Shown: positions 47,482 through 59,206 of the stretch, in pieces
Layout: every line of letters begins with the position of its first letter
Position numbering within the stretch: the stretch's first letter is position 1
From: Galerina marginata
Taxonomy: Eukaryota; Basidiomycota; Agaricomycetes; Agaricales; Galerinaceae
Direction of reading: 5' to 3'
Assembly: GCA_023014335.1 (NCBI GenBank)
Contig: JAECYW010000003.1
Location: 3,658,001 to 3,722,000, forward strand
DNA: 64,000 nt
Notes under the pieces: model-generated
What the model was told of the DNA's origin: nothing
Database searches by the model: none
What the model saw: only the letters and a program-made list of their open reading frames with translations
Program-made: the position numbers and the translations under genes

Positions 47482-48663
47482 GCTGTAGATTTACTTCTGG
47501 CTCATCATGAACTCCTTTCGGCTGCCTTGAAAAGCCCCAGGGTTAACCATATCAAATGACCTGATAATGCTGGTGAGTAGGCCAAGACCAAACCCTCAAT
47601 CAAGAGACTTATGGAAATTTGTATAGATCAGACACAGAAAACTGTAGCTAAGCAATTACTGCTTCCCTATGGCCGTAGAACTGGTGAGTAAAACGTCGTC
47701 CATCAGCAGAACTTCTGAATTCACCCTTTTGAAGCACAGGAGTGAGGATAAGCGATCAGCAGTTGAAGTTGGGGATCAGAGACAGAGTTGCGCAAACGAG
47801 GTGGGGCGTTACCTTTCTGTTAATTCATTTCAATATCTAATAAAACGCCCAGCCAGTGAACCCTTGCACACCAAAAATCTGGCTTAGTAATTGAGATACC
47901 CAAACAAACCATACGATTTTTTCGGACAATACAGGCGTCGATCGTCTACCTATAGCCCCATTTTTTGCAAATCTTACATTACAGCCAATGTTCCATTCTG
48001 TTAATCACCCAAAGGACAATCTAGACCAGACAAATAGGTCCCTAAGCCTCCCAACCTGTGGTACATTCCTTTTCCTAACAATCAATCTCAATTACTGGCT
48101 AATAACTCCTTTGTAGCATATTCCGCAGGCCACCCTGCTTGCTTGCAGATGTGATTGTCATGAAATTGGTATCAAAATGAATCAGTTTGTAAGTAACCTC
48201 CTCCCAAAATCAATACCAGCGCAGCCCTTGAATGACAACCTTCTTGTTTCTTAGTTTCTAGCAGCATATTCAACCACGGCCAATTCCACTTGCCAGCGGT
48301 TTGGTAGATGCGATCCATCGCGAAATCAAAACCGAAAACTGAATCAATTCGTATGTATTTACCTCCTTAAATCAGTATTGGCGCTTGACTTACAATTCCT
48401 TTTGCTCATTTGGCAGGGTCAATCCCCCGTGCAGTTACAAGGTGCAATCTCTGTGCGATCAGGACCAGCATCCTGGGCTCCAACCCTTTTTCAAAGGTGA
48501 CAATTTGCTTTCATGTAACCAAACTCACTGAAACGCCAGGAGCCTTGTATTTCTTTTGCAAAGGGTCGCCGTTGCATGAAGAAGACCTAGGGTCTTTTTC
48601 CAACTTTTTCGCAACCTTTTTTTGCATAAAAGCCCACCCATTGACTCGACAAAAACCATCAAA
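47482..48663 (+). other. Exon-like segments, one exon-intron unit duplicated
   Basis: No complete gene can be assembled. Segments 48117-48189 and 48265-48350 both start after an AG, carry a Cys-Asp pair and end in NQF immediately before GTAAGT or GTATGT. A third segment at about 48418-48500 has RCNLCAIRTS. This may be the remnant of a Cys-containing protein with repeated exons. Confidence 0.35.
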
Positions 48664-48963
48664 ATGCAAGACATACCTTCTACCACCTTTACTGCTCCGA
48701 CTGCCAATCAGCCACCTGCCGTTGTTCCAATGGCTGCGAATGGTCTGCCGGCCAATCCGGCAGCCCCTCGCGCTGCCGTTCCAGGACCCCAGGTTGTTGT
48801 CGGTATGTGCTTTCACTCTCTTGCCAGCATTGGTGCTAATTTTTGTTCAATAGGACCTCAAATCGTTGTTGACCAAGCCCAGGAAATTGCTGACAACCCG
48901 GAGTGTGCCCTGGAGCAACCCAACATCTCAGCCATGCCATCAGCGTTGCACCACCTGTGGTGA
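48664..48963 (+). CDS. Small Pro/Ala-rich hypothetical protein, 82 residues
   Basis: I do not recognise it. Exon 1 (48664-48802) and exon 2 (48854-48963) join across a 51-nt GT-AG intron (GTATGT ... CAATAG). The product starts MQDIPSTTFTAPTANQPPAV, is rich in Pro, Ala and Val, and ends SAMPSALHHLW. A TATA-like GCATAAAAG lies about 40 bases upstream. The gene stops 75 bases before repeat R3, so it may be a 5' fragment of a longer gene cut by the repeat. Low complexity makes the call tentative. Confidence 0.4.
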   Translation: MQDIPSTTFTAPTANQPPAVVPMAANGLPANPAAPRAAVPGPQVVVGMCFHSLASIGANFCSIGPQIVVDQAQEIADNPECALEQPNISAMPSALHHLW

Positions 48964-49037
48964 CTACATTTATGTATCACCTACTGGCAGTTGCCTGATC
49001 CACCGATATGGAATATCCGGGAGTTTGCCTGGCTACC

Positions 49038-49620
49038 ATTTTAGGAAGCACCTCAGAAAAAAGCCTGTAGGGTGCCGGAAATGCCGGGGTAGGTTGGGGA
49101 TGCCTCTTGGAGGGCGGGTTGGGTGTTTGAGATGCCGAAAATTCCAGGGAATGGGGCAGGATATGGCTAGAAAAGCGCAGGGGGGCGGGGATGTACAAAC
49201 AATGAACAAACAATGCACCATTTTGATGCTGGGGCACTATTTTGGCTCCTGTGCGGGATGTGGGTCAATTCGTGGCACCAAAATTTGTGCAGTAGGTTGG
49301 AATATATTATCTACACCCTATTCACCCTTTAGCATGCGTCAAACGAGTTGGGAATGGGTGGATTAGAGAATGAGCTTCTGGATGACGCCTATTTTTAGTT
49401 CACAAATATTCCGAAAGCAGAAATTAGCCCCGGGATGATTTGATGGGCTCGTTTTTGCTCTCCCATTGCTCCCCCGTTGCTTTCCCCTCTGATTAAAGTA
49501 TCTAGTTCTGTTCCCTTCAAAAATGCAAATCTAATGATACCAGAATCATCCTTTAGAGCCTGCTGGAAGTTGAGAAGTGACTTCTCAAATAGCCGGATGA
49601 CATCCACACCCTTACATTTG
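49038..49620 (+). repeat. Dispersed repeat R, copy 3 (complete)
   Basis: This copy is inverted relative to 61755-62352. The first 400 bp are about 95 percent identical by eye between the two copies (shared runs include AAAAAAGCCTGTA and TGTACAAACAATGAACAAAC); the last 180 bp are much less alike. Frames in it are not coding. It ends near GTGACTTCTCAAATAGCC. Confidence 0.8.
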
Positions 49621-50405
49621 TTCATACCTCAATTATATAGAGAAACAATAAGATGTATATTGATTAATACAAGAAACAAGTACTCTACAGGCTAACCTAA
49701 TGAAGAAGAGAACGAAAAGAGAAAAAGGATAGATGAAGAACGGTGTAAACGATGAGGTCTTGCGCCCAGCACCCCTCGTATTTGCCACCCAATCCATCCA
49801 GTGGGCTCGCGCAGTCCATCCATAGCCTACAGATTCCGACCAACTCATCAACCGATGTAGCGAGAGGCAATGGGTGATGCGCGAAAGGTGTCATGGCTAG
49901 CTCATTGTCACCGCCAGCAACAACGGTCAGGTAGGGGGATGAAGCATTGGCGGGGCTTTCGTGCTGGCATGGGGAGGTTGTGCAAGCTGGTGGTGGCGCG
50001 GTTTGGCTGGCTTAAGGCAAGACCCAACGAGCCGTCACAAGCCGCCACGAGCGACAGGTAAGGCAACAAAGGTGATGGGTGATGGTGCGCGAAAGATGTC
50101 GAAGCTGGCTCATCGTCGACACCTGCGATAAGGGAGCAAGAGGCGGTGTGCGAGCGGTGGCATGCTTCGGTTGGGTTTGACGCAAGAGGCGACGGAGCCG
50201 CCGCGGGCGAATATGAGCAACCTGGAGTTCGGAAGGCACACTCGAAGTCAATGGAAGGCATGCAAACTGTGGTGTAAGAGGAGGGTAAGTAAACACACCT
50301 CAAACCTTTAACCCATGCCTTCTCCCACCAATCCATAGTTCATAGTATCATAACCTCCCATGTGTCGTCGCCCACATGTATCATGGACAGCAAATTGGGA
50401 GACCT
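49621..50405. other. Gene-free stretch
   Basis: It contains overlapping frames with Arg/Ala/Pro-rich low-complexity products. GATGGGTGATG(C/G)...GCGAAAG(G/A)TGTC occurs twice (49870-49890 and 50075-50100), indicating an internal duplication. Confidence 0.4.
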
Positions 50406-50570
50406 GACAGTACTTTTCATTCCCCCACTGATTCCCTAGGAATGGCAGGAATCCCTCTATTCTTGTAGGATTCCCAGTGGAATGGAGGTAATTCCTTCTA
50501 TTCCTCTATTCCTGTGGATTCCCTATATTCCCTGAGGATTCCCCAAGGAATGGAGGGAATAGTACCAATA
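50406..50570. repeat. Word array, word ATTCCC/GGGAAT (miniature element)
   Basis: ATTCC and GGAAT recur more than fifteen times in about 150 bp, often as ATTCCC or GGAATGG. The outer edge AGTACTTTTCATTCCCCCAC resembles the outer edge of the 33178-33832 element (GTACTTTACCTTGCCCCACC), and the right edge (GGTACTATTCCC in complement) fits an inverted repeat. Confidence 0.55.
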
Positions 50571-50935
50571 GTAGTGTAATACAGGCCATCTACTATTTGC
50601 TAACTTCACTGTCAAATCTCAATACAATTCACATATGGATTCACATATGGTCTATTATTGATATTAAACATCATATATTACATTACAGTTACTGTAGTAG
50701 TCTATTCTAGTTACTACTTTAATTATATTTATAATAAACAGAGGGGGGATGGGTATCGTACACAACGGTGGCTGAACACCAGCCGCCGCGGGAGTTCGGC
50801 AGCCATTCGCGAAACGAGTCGGTGCGGGGAGTTGGAGGGAGGGACGGCGTGAGTGCAAAATGGCGGAGGGTGGGCCCAACTCGAGGCCCACGGGTGAGTT
50901 AAACGAGAAGGGGTGAGTTTGATGGGAGGTAAATA
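50571..50935. other. Gene-free AT-rich stretch
   Basis: Nothing recognisable on either strand. Confidence 0.4.
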
Positions 50936-51990
50936 GGGTGGGGTGCTTACCAGGTGTCTGTGGGCCTATCCCCCACTCCCTAAACCCCGCGTTCCGTTTC
51001 TTGACGTCCATTACGTGGTACTCGAAACTCGGCAGCGAGCTGTGGGGTCGCAGTGGTCGTTCGTTCGACACTGCGTGGGCAACGCCGGTGATGGTAGGGG
51101 TTGACGTATTGCGGGCTGCGGCCTCGGAGCCGCAATGGTGGGGTTGGACCTGAAACGGTGGTGATGGTCGTCGTGGCCGTTTCAAGCAAAACAGCAGCGG
51201 TGGGGGGTTGGTGTGGCTGCCGCTGGCTCAAAACAGCGGCAAACGCGGCTGGGCTGTTCGCGGGAGCGGTCATTGTCATTTGATTGCTGTCTAGGGGCGT
51301 CAGCGAAGCCTAGGTTGGTGGGTGGGGTGCTTACCAGGTGTCACTGGGCCTCAATGGCATTCCTATGACCCAGTCCCGGCGCGGTTTGTCTCTCGAGCTC
51401 CGTGACATGGCATTCGCGCCACGTCAGCGAGCTGTGGGGGTCGTAGAGGCGGGGCCGGCGTTCGTTCAACGTGGAGGCAACGTCGTGGTGGCTGGCGTCG
51501 ACATGGCGGTGGCAGGTGGCGCCTCGGCGTGAATGGTGGGGTTGGGGTCAAAAACACGGCAGCGGGGTAATGGGCTTTGGGTCCTGTTCGCAAAACAAAT
51601 GTGAACGGGTGAGCGATGGGTGCCGCGGGAGTCCCAGCGCACAGGGGGTGGGGGCCAACGAGGCTGCTGTGGGTTCAAAATGGTTTTGGGGGCGATGCGA
51701 GTCGAATCCGGCGGCAGTGGGGGTGACGTGGTCGCTGTTGATTCGAAATGAGGGCAGAGGGTTTGGGTTGGGGTCGACGTTGGCCGTTTCCGCGGCTGCC
51801 GTTGGTTCAAAACGGCAGCGGACGGGTCTGAGGTGGGTGCTGGGGCATTAGCGAGGGTGGAGGGTGTGTGAATGGGATTGGGGGTGCTTACTGGTACCTC
51901 TGGTCCCTTTCCCCCCATTCCGTAAGGCGCTGCGACGTGGCCGACGCGCTTTTCGCCCTCTGAGGCCCGTGACGTGGTAGTTGCGACGGG
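50936..51990 (+). repeat. Degenerate GC-rich direct repeat, about three units
   Basis: Each unit starts with (G)GGGTGCTTAC(C/T)(A/G)G(G/T), followed by a GGGCC or GGTCCC phrase and, about 90 bp later, GTGACGTGG/GCGAGCTGTGGGG. Starts are near 50939, 51323 and 51880, so the unit length is irregular (about 380-560 bp). The plus strand is G-rich. The long frames on both strands are by-products of composition. Confidence 0.45.
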
Positions 51991-51991
51991 G

Positions 51992-52996
51992 CAGCCACCT
52001 GTTGCCACTACCTTGATGTGTGAATAATGGTAACTTGCCCAAGGAGGACTTTGCATCAGGAAGGTAAACTGCCCTACTTGGTAAGTTGACCGTTGACCGT
52101 TAACTTACCAAGGGCTGTAAATTGACCATGTACTAATATTTGGCTTATATCTCAAAAAGGAAAGAAGACACAGCCACGATTTTGATGGATTCAGGGTCGC
52201 GTAGCTGATTACGTCATTTTTTATCAGATGCACAGCCACATCCGAGCACATCCTGGAAAGGCTCGGCAAACTAGCCTCACTTTTTGACAGCTTGGGCAGT
52301 TTACCAAGCCATCCCTGAATGTGCTCGGATGTGGCTGTGCTATTAATAAAAAATGTGCGGCCAAGCCATCTGACCCTGAATCCATCAAAATTTTGTGCCT
52401 AGCTATTTTTCCCACAGAGAAAAATGCAAAAAAGTGAAAAAAAAGCCGGCGGTGAGAAATTTTGGCAGACGGGAAAATTTCCCAAAAAGGAAAGAGGGTC
52501 TCAAAAGAACGTAATCTATTTTTAGATCCTATTAAAATTTAAATCACATGACTAGATACCTTCCTCATTGAGATATAAGGCTTTTAGTGTTAATTAATAA
52601 TTTAAAGAACTTAGCACAAATGCTGCTAAGTCCAAAATTGGCTGGCTGACTAAATACTGCCATTTTAGGCAATTGCATTTTGATTGCCTTTTATATCAAG
52701 GATGGAGTGGCCCTGAGAGCCTTTATTTATATTTGTTTACATTTGAGGCCATAAAATTACATAAATGTGCGATAAACATGTAAATAGAGGCAAATTCAAA
52801 GTCATGTGATCTGAATTGATGCCATCAATCACCAAATAAATACCCTACGTACGTACTAGAGCAACATTGTAGCACGTCGTAGCCTAATACGTAGGCAGAC
52901 TCTTGGTAAACTGCTGTTGGGCAGTTTACCTACCTGATGCAAAGTCCTCCTTGGGCAGTTTACCTACCTGATGTCTTCAACTAGCGGCATAGGCTG
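51992..52996. mobile_element. Non-autonomous DNA element B, relative of element A, word GGGCAGTTTACC
   Basis: The left arm (about 52030-52115) and right arm (about 52905-52975) are inverted copies built on GGTAAACTGCCC words. The ends CAGCC...GCC and GGC...GGCTG match the ends of element A (AGCGGCATAGGCTG occurs at both right ends). Between about 52185 and 52840 the body is about 85-90 percent identical to element A. It codes for nothing. A flanking duplication was not found. Confidence 0.75.
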
Positions 52997-54831
52997 CTTA
53001 TCTAATCAACTTATCTAAGCATTTGGTTCGCCTTCCGAAACAAACATGCGAGCTGTGAGCTCCCAGTTGCTCCAGCCTCCATCAACAAGACGCGTACGCA
53101 TATCGCGTCTTACACTTTTTGCCATTACGCACGGCAGTCGATATTCTTTCGCTGCACATGATGAAACATTTTCGTGCCAAACTGGCAATGGACCATTGTC
53201 CGAATCGGCCTGACCGCCTTCGTCCTTGTTCTGATCAACTCTGCCTCCATGGTTTGTCATAGCGGTAAGCTCCTGCCAAACGTAGGCTATGTGCGACGAG
53301 GAAGCTTATTCGTGTTCTTTTCATGCTCTTATAGGGTTTATTTACCCCTAGTCCGAGCAGAACTGCGCTCCTTATGTGTTGGTCTTCTGACATTACACCC
53401 TGCTACCTCAACATCGACCACGAGAGGCCCAGGAGCGTTCCTAACCCTCTTCTGCGACGGGGTGGAGCCATGCGAATCACACTATCGTTGAAATCAGCAT
53501 TACACTCATGAACCCTAACCCCCTTCTGACCGTCATCGCGTCAAAGTCGAGGCGATGTTGGAGTCGCCCACATGTTTATCTACGATCATTAGCGGTGAAA
53601 TCGGGAAATCGTCGCTACCTACAACCCAGCCCGAGTTTGTTTGGTTCTTTTCCTCCTGCACCCACGCCCTGAAGTCAACCTTTTCTTCGAACTCATCACT
53701 GAGGCGTGCCTGTCTAGAGGAGCGGCAGAACCGCCCGCTCGTCATCCCGCACTCCGATCAGACTGTGGCCCAGCGATGCTGGAAGCCGCATCAGCATCCC
53801 AGCTGCAGGGACCATCATCGTCGTTATTGCCCATGGCCAGTAACCGATGCGCCACATTCATCCTCTCACCTTCCGCGGGCCGCTGCGTACCTCTGAACCT
53901 CTGAACCTGCCTGATCTGAAGAGGATGACGGCCTGCTGGTGGAGCTAGTGTTCGCACTCGACGGTGCGCCTTTCATACAAAGTTTGGAACGTCAAGCCAT
54001 GAGCTTTGACGGTGATGACGACGGCGGTGGTAGGGTTAGATGTGGGGAGGAGGAGCGATGCGAGTACGGACGTGGACGATGATAGGGGGAGAATATACGA
54101 TGGAGGGTGCCCGCTCCTAAGCTGGTGCACACTGGAGCGGGGGATGAGGAGAAGAGACGATGTTGTTCAGATTGGGCTAAGTGATAACACGAGGAATGCA
54201 AACTGGCATCTTCCTGGCTCGAGGAACATCGCCTTCCTTCTGCTGCTACCTGGCATTGTCGCCAGCTGTTACTGTGCCCGCCCCGGAGGTGGGATGGCGA
54301 ATCTCATTGGCGATCGACTTGTTGGTTGCCTTGTGCGAGGTGCAAGGCGGTGCTGGTGCTCGTTTTGGTACTGGCGTTGGTGATGTTCGCTTATCCGCCT
54401 ACTGTGGGGATATCTGTCTACTTTTTTCAGTCTTTATATTTCGAAATCCTTGTATTCTGCCGCCGAACGAACGATGGGCCAGCGGCTCTGCTTTCTGCTT
54501 TTTGCTGATCCTTTCCGATCCAGAACGACTGGCCCTCATATTGAACTCGCTTTCGTGGGTGGTTGGCTCTGCCTTACCCTTCCCTTCCTGCATGACCTAT
54601 CTCCGTCCGGTCCAACATGGCGCATGCAGGCCGCTCTCGCACTTGTGTAACAAAATGACCTCCCTCTGTAGGCAGTGCGAGAGAGAGGGTGGATGGAGTC
54701 GATTCGTGATGCGGCGCTGGTGCTGGCGGTGCTGCTGGTTCGGGCTCGTGGGTGGCTGGAAGCGTTGGTGCGGTATCTGCTGAGCTGAAGAGGAGAACTA
54801 GCAGCGGGAGACGCTCGAGGGTGATGCATTG
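52997..54831. other. Gene-free stretch
   Basis: Several frames of 60 to 200 codons occur on both strands, but they lack motifs and splice chains. This is the left flank of the hAT insertion. Confidence 0.4.
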
Positions 54832-54839
54832 GCTGGTTT

Positions 54840-57800
54840 TAAGGCTCCAACCGTACACTATATGTATACGGTCGGGGGCCTATATATACATATATAGTTG
54901 TATACTCTATATTTACCGTATATAGATGGTTATACGGTCAGTATATAGGGTTGATGTAGGTTATTGTCTATGAAATTTCACCGTGCTTCCTTTTACGCCG
55001 CACTGGTTCGTTTGCGTCAAACAACCCGCTCCTAATCCAAACCTTAGACAAAAGGGCTTCCGTGACCGTCTCTGCTTTCAAAGACATCCTCAAGTCCTGA
55101 CAGATGTGACGAGATTTCGAAAATGTGCGCTCAACAGAGACACTTGTTGCTGGTATGGCGAGATAGTCACGAGCCATGCGGGCGATGGTTGGGAAGGCCG
55201 CGGCATGCACCTTAAATTAATAGTGATCAATAACAAGATTGAATAACAGACAGAACGAGGTACCTTCCACCAGCCTAAGGGATTTGTGATCTCGCCAACA
55301 CCACCTTCAAACCTCAAATATCGCCGTACCTCATCCTCGAACTTCTCCGCAGGCGTCTCGGTAGCCTGTGGTGTAATATTGGTGATGTGAACATGGAGCA
55401 TTGACGCCAAGAAGCCGCCGGAATTGCTGGATGAGCTTGCAGTTGAGCTGGCCGGGACTGGGGGCCCCTCTGCGGGGCGATTTTCGTGGTATTTGCCCGC
55501 GACGTGACGAAAGAGGGTGACCGCCTTGTCAACGGCTTCTTGACGAGCTTTCTCGTTGGCCATGGGAGTTGAATTTCGAAACCATTCAGTGCGGAGGGAG
55601 GGGTGGAGCACTAGATCTTGATAAGTAGCAATATGAAGCTGAATTATCACACTCACTAGTCCCGAGCTTGCAGTAATGGTTTGCCCAAGCCAACTTTCGA
55701 TATTTTTCCAGTTTCTCGAGTGCTGGCTCAGCTCCCTGTCGAAGCCTAATGTTGATCTGCCTCTCTGTGATGGCAGACAAAAGACGCTGATGGAGCATTT
55801 CGTAAACTGGAAGAACGTAAGATATTGTTGGCTGCGTGGCTTGGGACATTTGCAGTGTTGCTTGGGTGAAAACCTTCGACCACGTTAGCCAGCAATGGAT
55901 ATTACATATATTAAGAAACATACTTCGAGGAAGTCGGCAATCTCAAGCAAAAACTTCCAGTCAGTCGCATTCAGCATCAGACCCCTAAGGTTCTCGTGGT
56001 TAAACACCCAAGTATCAATTGCCTTAATGCCAAAAATGAGCGCAATAACCCGGAGACAGATTGAAGTAGAGAGTTTCGTACCTCCTTCTGCAGATATGCT
56101 CGCCGAATCATCGCGTGCGTGTAATTCCATTGAGTACGAACATCCCGAATGACCATGAGGTTTGCAAGATGCTGCGTGCTTTCTTTTCCAGCATACTTAT
56201 CCTGCGCAATCTTGCGGAATCGTAGGCGGCGCTGTGGGGATGAAACGATTTTGGTGGTAATAAAACGAAGCTAGCAGACAAATAGGTAAGTTAAGCTGAC
56301 ATCCATGAGAATTTGAAGCCTTACACGTTTGATGGGGCCAGCATTTCCGACCTTTTCGATCATTTTGAGCTCTTCCGAGTCGGGTTTCATCGCATTCGAA
56401 ACGCCAGTGTCTTCCCTGTCCACATCCATCTCCGAAAGATCCCACACGCCATTTTCGTTCTCATCGTCGTTTTCAAACTCTTCGTTGTCTAAAGCTTGCT
56501 GTTGCTCATCCTGGTCGACATCGTAGTGAATCGGCGCATCCTTGTGTAGCAAGTACCAGTCTTCCTTCTCGGGGTTGTCAGCCTCGTCAATCCCAAACAG
56601 GAATGCCTGGACAACGAGGTTGATAACGTGCGCGATGCAGTGGATGTGCATATCCGGTGTAAACTTGATATCATAACGAGCGAGGAGGCATCGCGCTGCA
56701 GTCGCGACAATAACATCATTCACAGATGCGTTATCAGTGGTGAGGCTGATGAAGTAAACACGGAAAAGGTAAGTAAAATGTCTTAGTAGCGATCACAGAT
56801 TCACAGTAACGACTCATCTGTTTTAAGCCTCCTCGCGCTGCGGCTCCGTCCACGAAAGCCAGTCCGCCAAAGATTCCAACGTGCTCTTTTTCATCCAGAG
56901 GTTTAAAGTCCACAACACACTCGATCAAATTCCAGTCATCATCAATGAAGCAAGCAATCGTGCACGCAAAGGTATACACCATCTGCTTATTTGTCCATGT
57001 ATCTTCTGCGTACGCGATCTTTGACTTGACGCTCTGAATGAAACTTTGGTAAGATTCAAATCAGTATGAAATATTACTGGTACTCACTGAAAATTCACGG
57101 ACGACCTTTCCATGCAGCTCGGCAAAGATCTTCGCGAGCTGGTTGCGAACAGTGGTATCGGTCGGAAGAGTGAAGTTGACCTTGAGGTACTTGAAGAGCA
57201 GATGAAGAGTAGGTGCTTCTCCAGTTGTCCATGGCAAGCTTTTGTCTAAGATCCACGCCGCAAACAGACGAAGAAATCCGGTTTGCGTAGCAGTAACAGC
57301 CGGATTGAGTTCGCCGTTTTTGAGATATTCGGCCATGAACTCGGCTGACCTCTTGACGTTGAATCCTGCCGATGCTGGCGGTGTATCGTCCTCGGGTACT
57401 TGACCCTTCGTCTTCTTGCATTCATTGATGTGGGTGGCAAGGTTGTTGAGTTTCGGGAGGACAGGCTCGTCGTCGAAAGTAATATTCTTCCCATTAATTG
57501 TTCGTGCAAAGGTCCTGACTCTGGAATATCTTTAGGAATTGCTTTTGATACGGTCATTAAGAGGCTGGTCTTACTTGTCGCAGAATTTACAGGTAAATTC
57601 CCATCTCATTTCGTTAGTGCGTGGATCCACGACTGGTACTGGATCGTGAAAATGCTTCATGCTGGTGTTTGATGGGCCACGTCGTGCTGGCTGTGTTTTC
57701 GCATCTGCCGCTTCAACTTTCCGCAGAGCAGTCAGGCCGTCAGACTCGTCACCGGAGTCGATTGTTTCGTATGGTCGAGCTGAGCTTCCGTTTCCCTAAT

Positions 57801-59198
57801 TTTGCCAGATATTTCTTGAGAAAAACCCGAGAGAGTGTTTGATTGTTTCGTACCTTTGCTTTCCTTTTCCCCTTAGACTTCGCATTGGCTGACTTCTTCG
57901 CTTTTTTGGCTTCAGCTGCTTTCGCCTCAGCTGCTGCAACTTTAGCCTTTTTTTCTTTTTTCCTCTCGTTCTGCAAAGGGTGGTGAGTAGTGTGCATTAG
58001 GGAGGGAAAGGGATCTATACCAGTTCGGCTCCCACCTCTGTAAACTCTTCTTCCTCATTTCCATTACCATCGAAAACACGACTAGGTGAGTCGGGTTCCT
58101 TACGGGGTTTCTTTGGTGGCGTATAATCTTCATCATCGGAGGCATCTTCAACGCTAGCCTTCCGGGATGTGGTCTTGGTTGACGTGCTAGACGTCTTCTT
58201 CTTGGTCCCAGCTTGGGGAACATTTGCGCCATTGTCGCTTTGGAGAGTGAGAGTCAGCAGGTTATTTTTTATGGGATTGGATTTGCTCACATTAAGTCCA
58301 TGAATTCAGTGATGAGTCGATCAATTTTGATTGCGGCGAGATCCCAGTTGAGAGTACCCTTGCTTGCTGCATCGTCGCAATACTGTAGGACAAGATCGAT
58401 GCCAAAAGTACCGCATTTGACGTGAAGGAGCCGGCCATGCGAATCACGGAGCTCATGGCCAAAAAGTGCATCCATTCTCCTGTTGAAGGTTTCCCAATGC
58501 TCTGTTGGCTGGTCCGTAACAGAGATGTTGGCAAAGACTTGGGCAACGCGGTCATCCTTAGTCGCAATAGGGACAGTTTTAGGAAGCTCTTTAGCAAGAG
58601 CCTTAAGCTTGTCAAGCTTCTCGGCAAAAATATGGTAGTCTGGAAGCGGCATTTGACAAGATATTCAAAGCAGCTCTTGGAGGAGATCAAGGAGTGAAGG
58701 GGGGAGTTGAATTGACGAATCGAGAAGGCAGAATTTTTCTCTACTAAACCCGACCGTAATTTCAGATGATCGAGCATCAAACACTGTCCAAGCCTTCCAC
58801 TGGCATCGGTAGGCCGCTGAGGTTGGTTCATCGCTAATTCATGAGATAGATATTGTCAAGTTATAACACTTACACCCCCAGGTATCAATCTGGCAGTGTG
58901 GATTGTTGGGTGTCCACTCCCAAGTCTCGATAAAGCTGTCTTGAGCCAAGGAATTGGTTCGTGGGGGGGAGGATTTGCCGCCCGGACCTCGCTTCATTGG
59001 AATGCCGGTTGCTAACCCAACCGTACAGCTGCCGCTGCACCATGCGGAATCATATGGTTTTGGAACCGTATATACAGAAGTGTATACCGTATATCTACAC
59101 TATACGCTCAACCACCGCTTGGACCTATACATATATGTATATATATAGGGTATTTACCATATATATAGAGTAGTGTATACTGTACGGTTGGAGCCTTA
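54840..59198 (-). mobile_element. Complete hAT transposon, 4.36 kb
   Basis: The 18-bp terminal inverted repeat TAAGGCTCCAACCGTACA (54840-54857) is matched exactly by its complement at 59181-59198. The 8-bp duplication GCTGGTTT flanks both ends (54832-54839 and 59199-59206), as expected for hAT. Within 120-150 bp of each end, words such as GTATA, TATACGG and CCGTATA are packed on both strands, which fits subterminal transposase-binding sites. One transposase gene fills the interior. Confidence 0.95.
54968..58652 (-). CDS. hAT transposase with BED-type zinc finger
   Basis: It excises and inserts the surrounding element. Exons I can join in frame are 58652-58291, 58237-58021, 57970-57854, 57795-57575, 57514-57088 and the one starting 57033. 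Later blocks follow in order down to the stop at 54968. Landmarks are a Lys/Ala-rich linker, a BED finger (WEFTCKFCDK then LNNLATHINECKK), AEDTWTNKQM, TTDNAS followed by NDVIV, HCIAHVINLVVQ (the CxxH of hAT proteins), an acidic loop, RTQWNYTHAM, and the C-terminal dimerisation motif YLAIPATSVSVERTFSKSRH. The junction near 56740-56810, before TTDNAS, does not splice in frame in my reading, so one frameshift is possible. Otherwise it looks complete. Confidence 0.88.
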
Positions 59199-59206
59199 GC
59201 TGGTTT

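Noticed and set aside
50936..52056. Long overlapping open frames up to 196 codons on both strands
   Set aside because: The region is G-rich on one strand and internally repetitive. The frames have low-complexity Pro/Arg/Thr-rich products, no motif and no splice chain.
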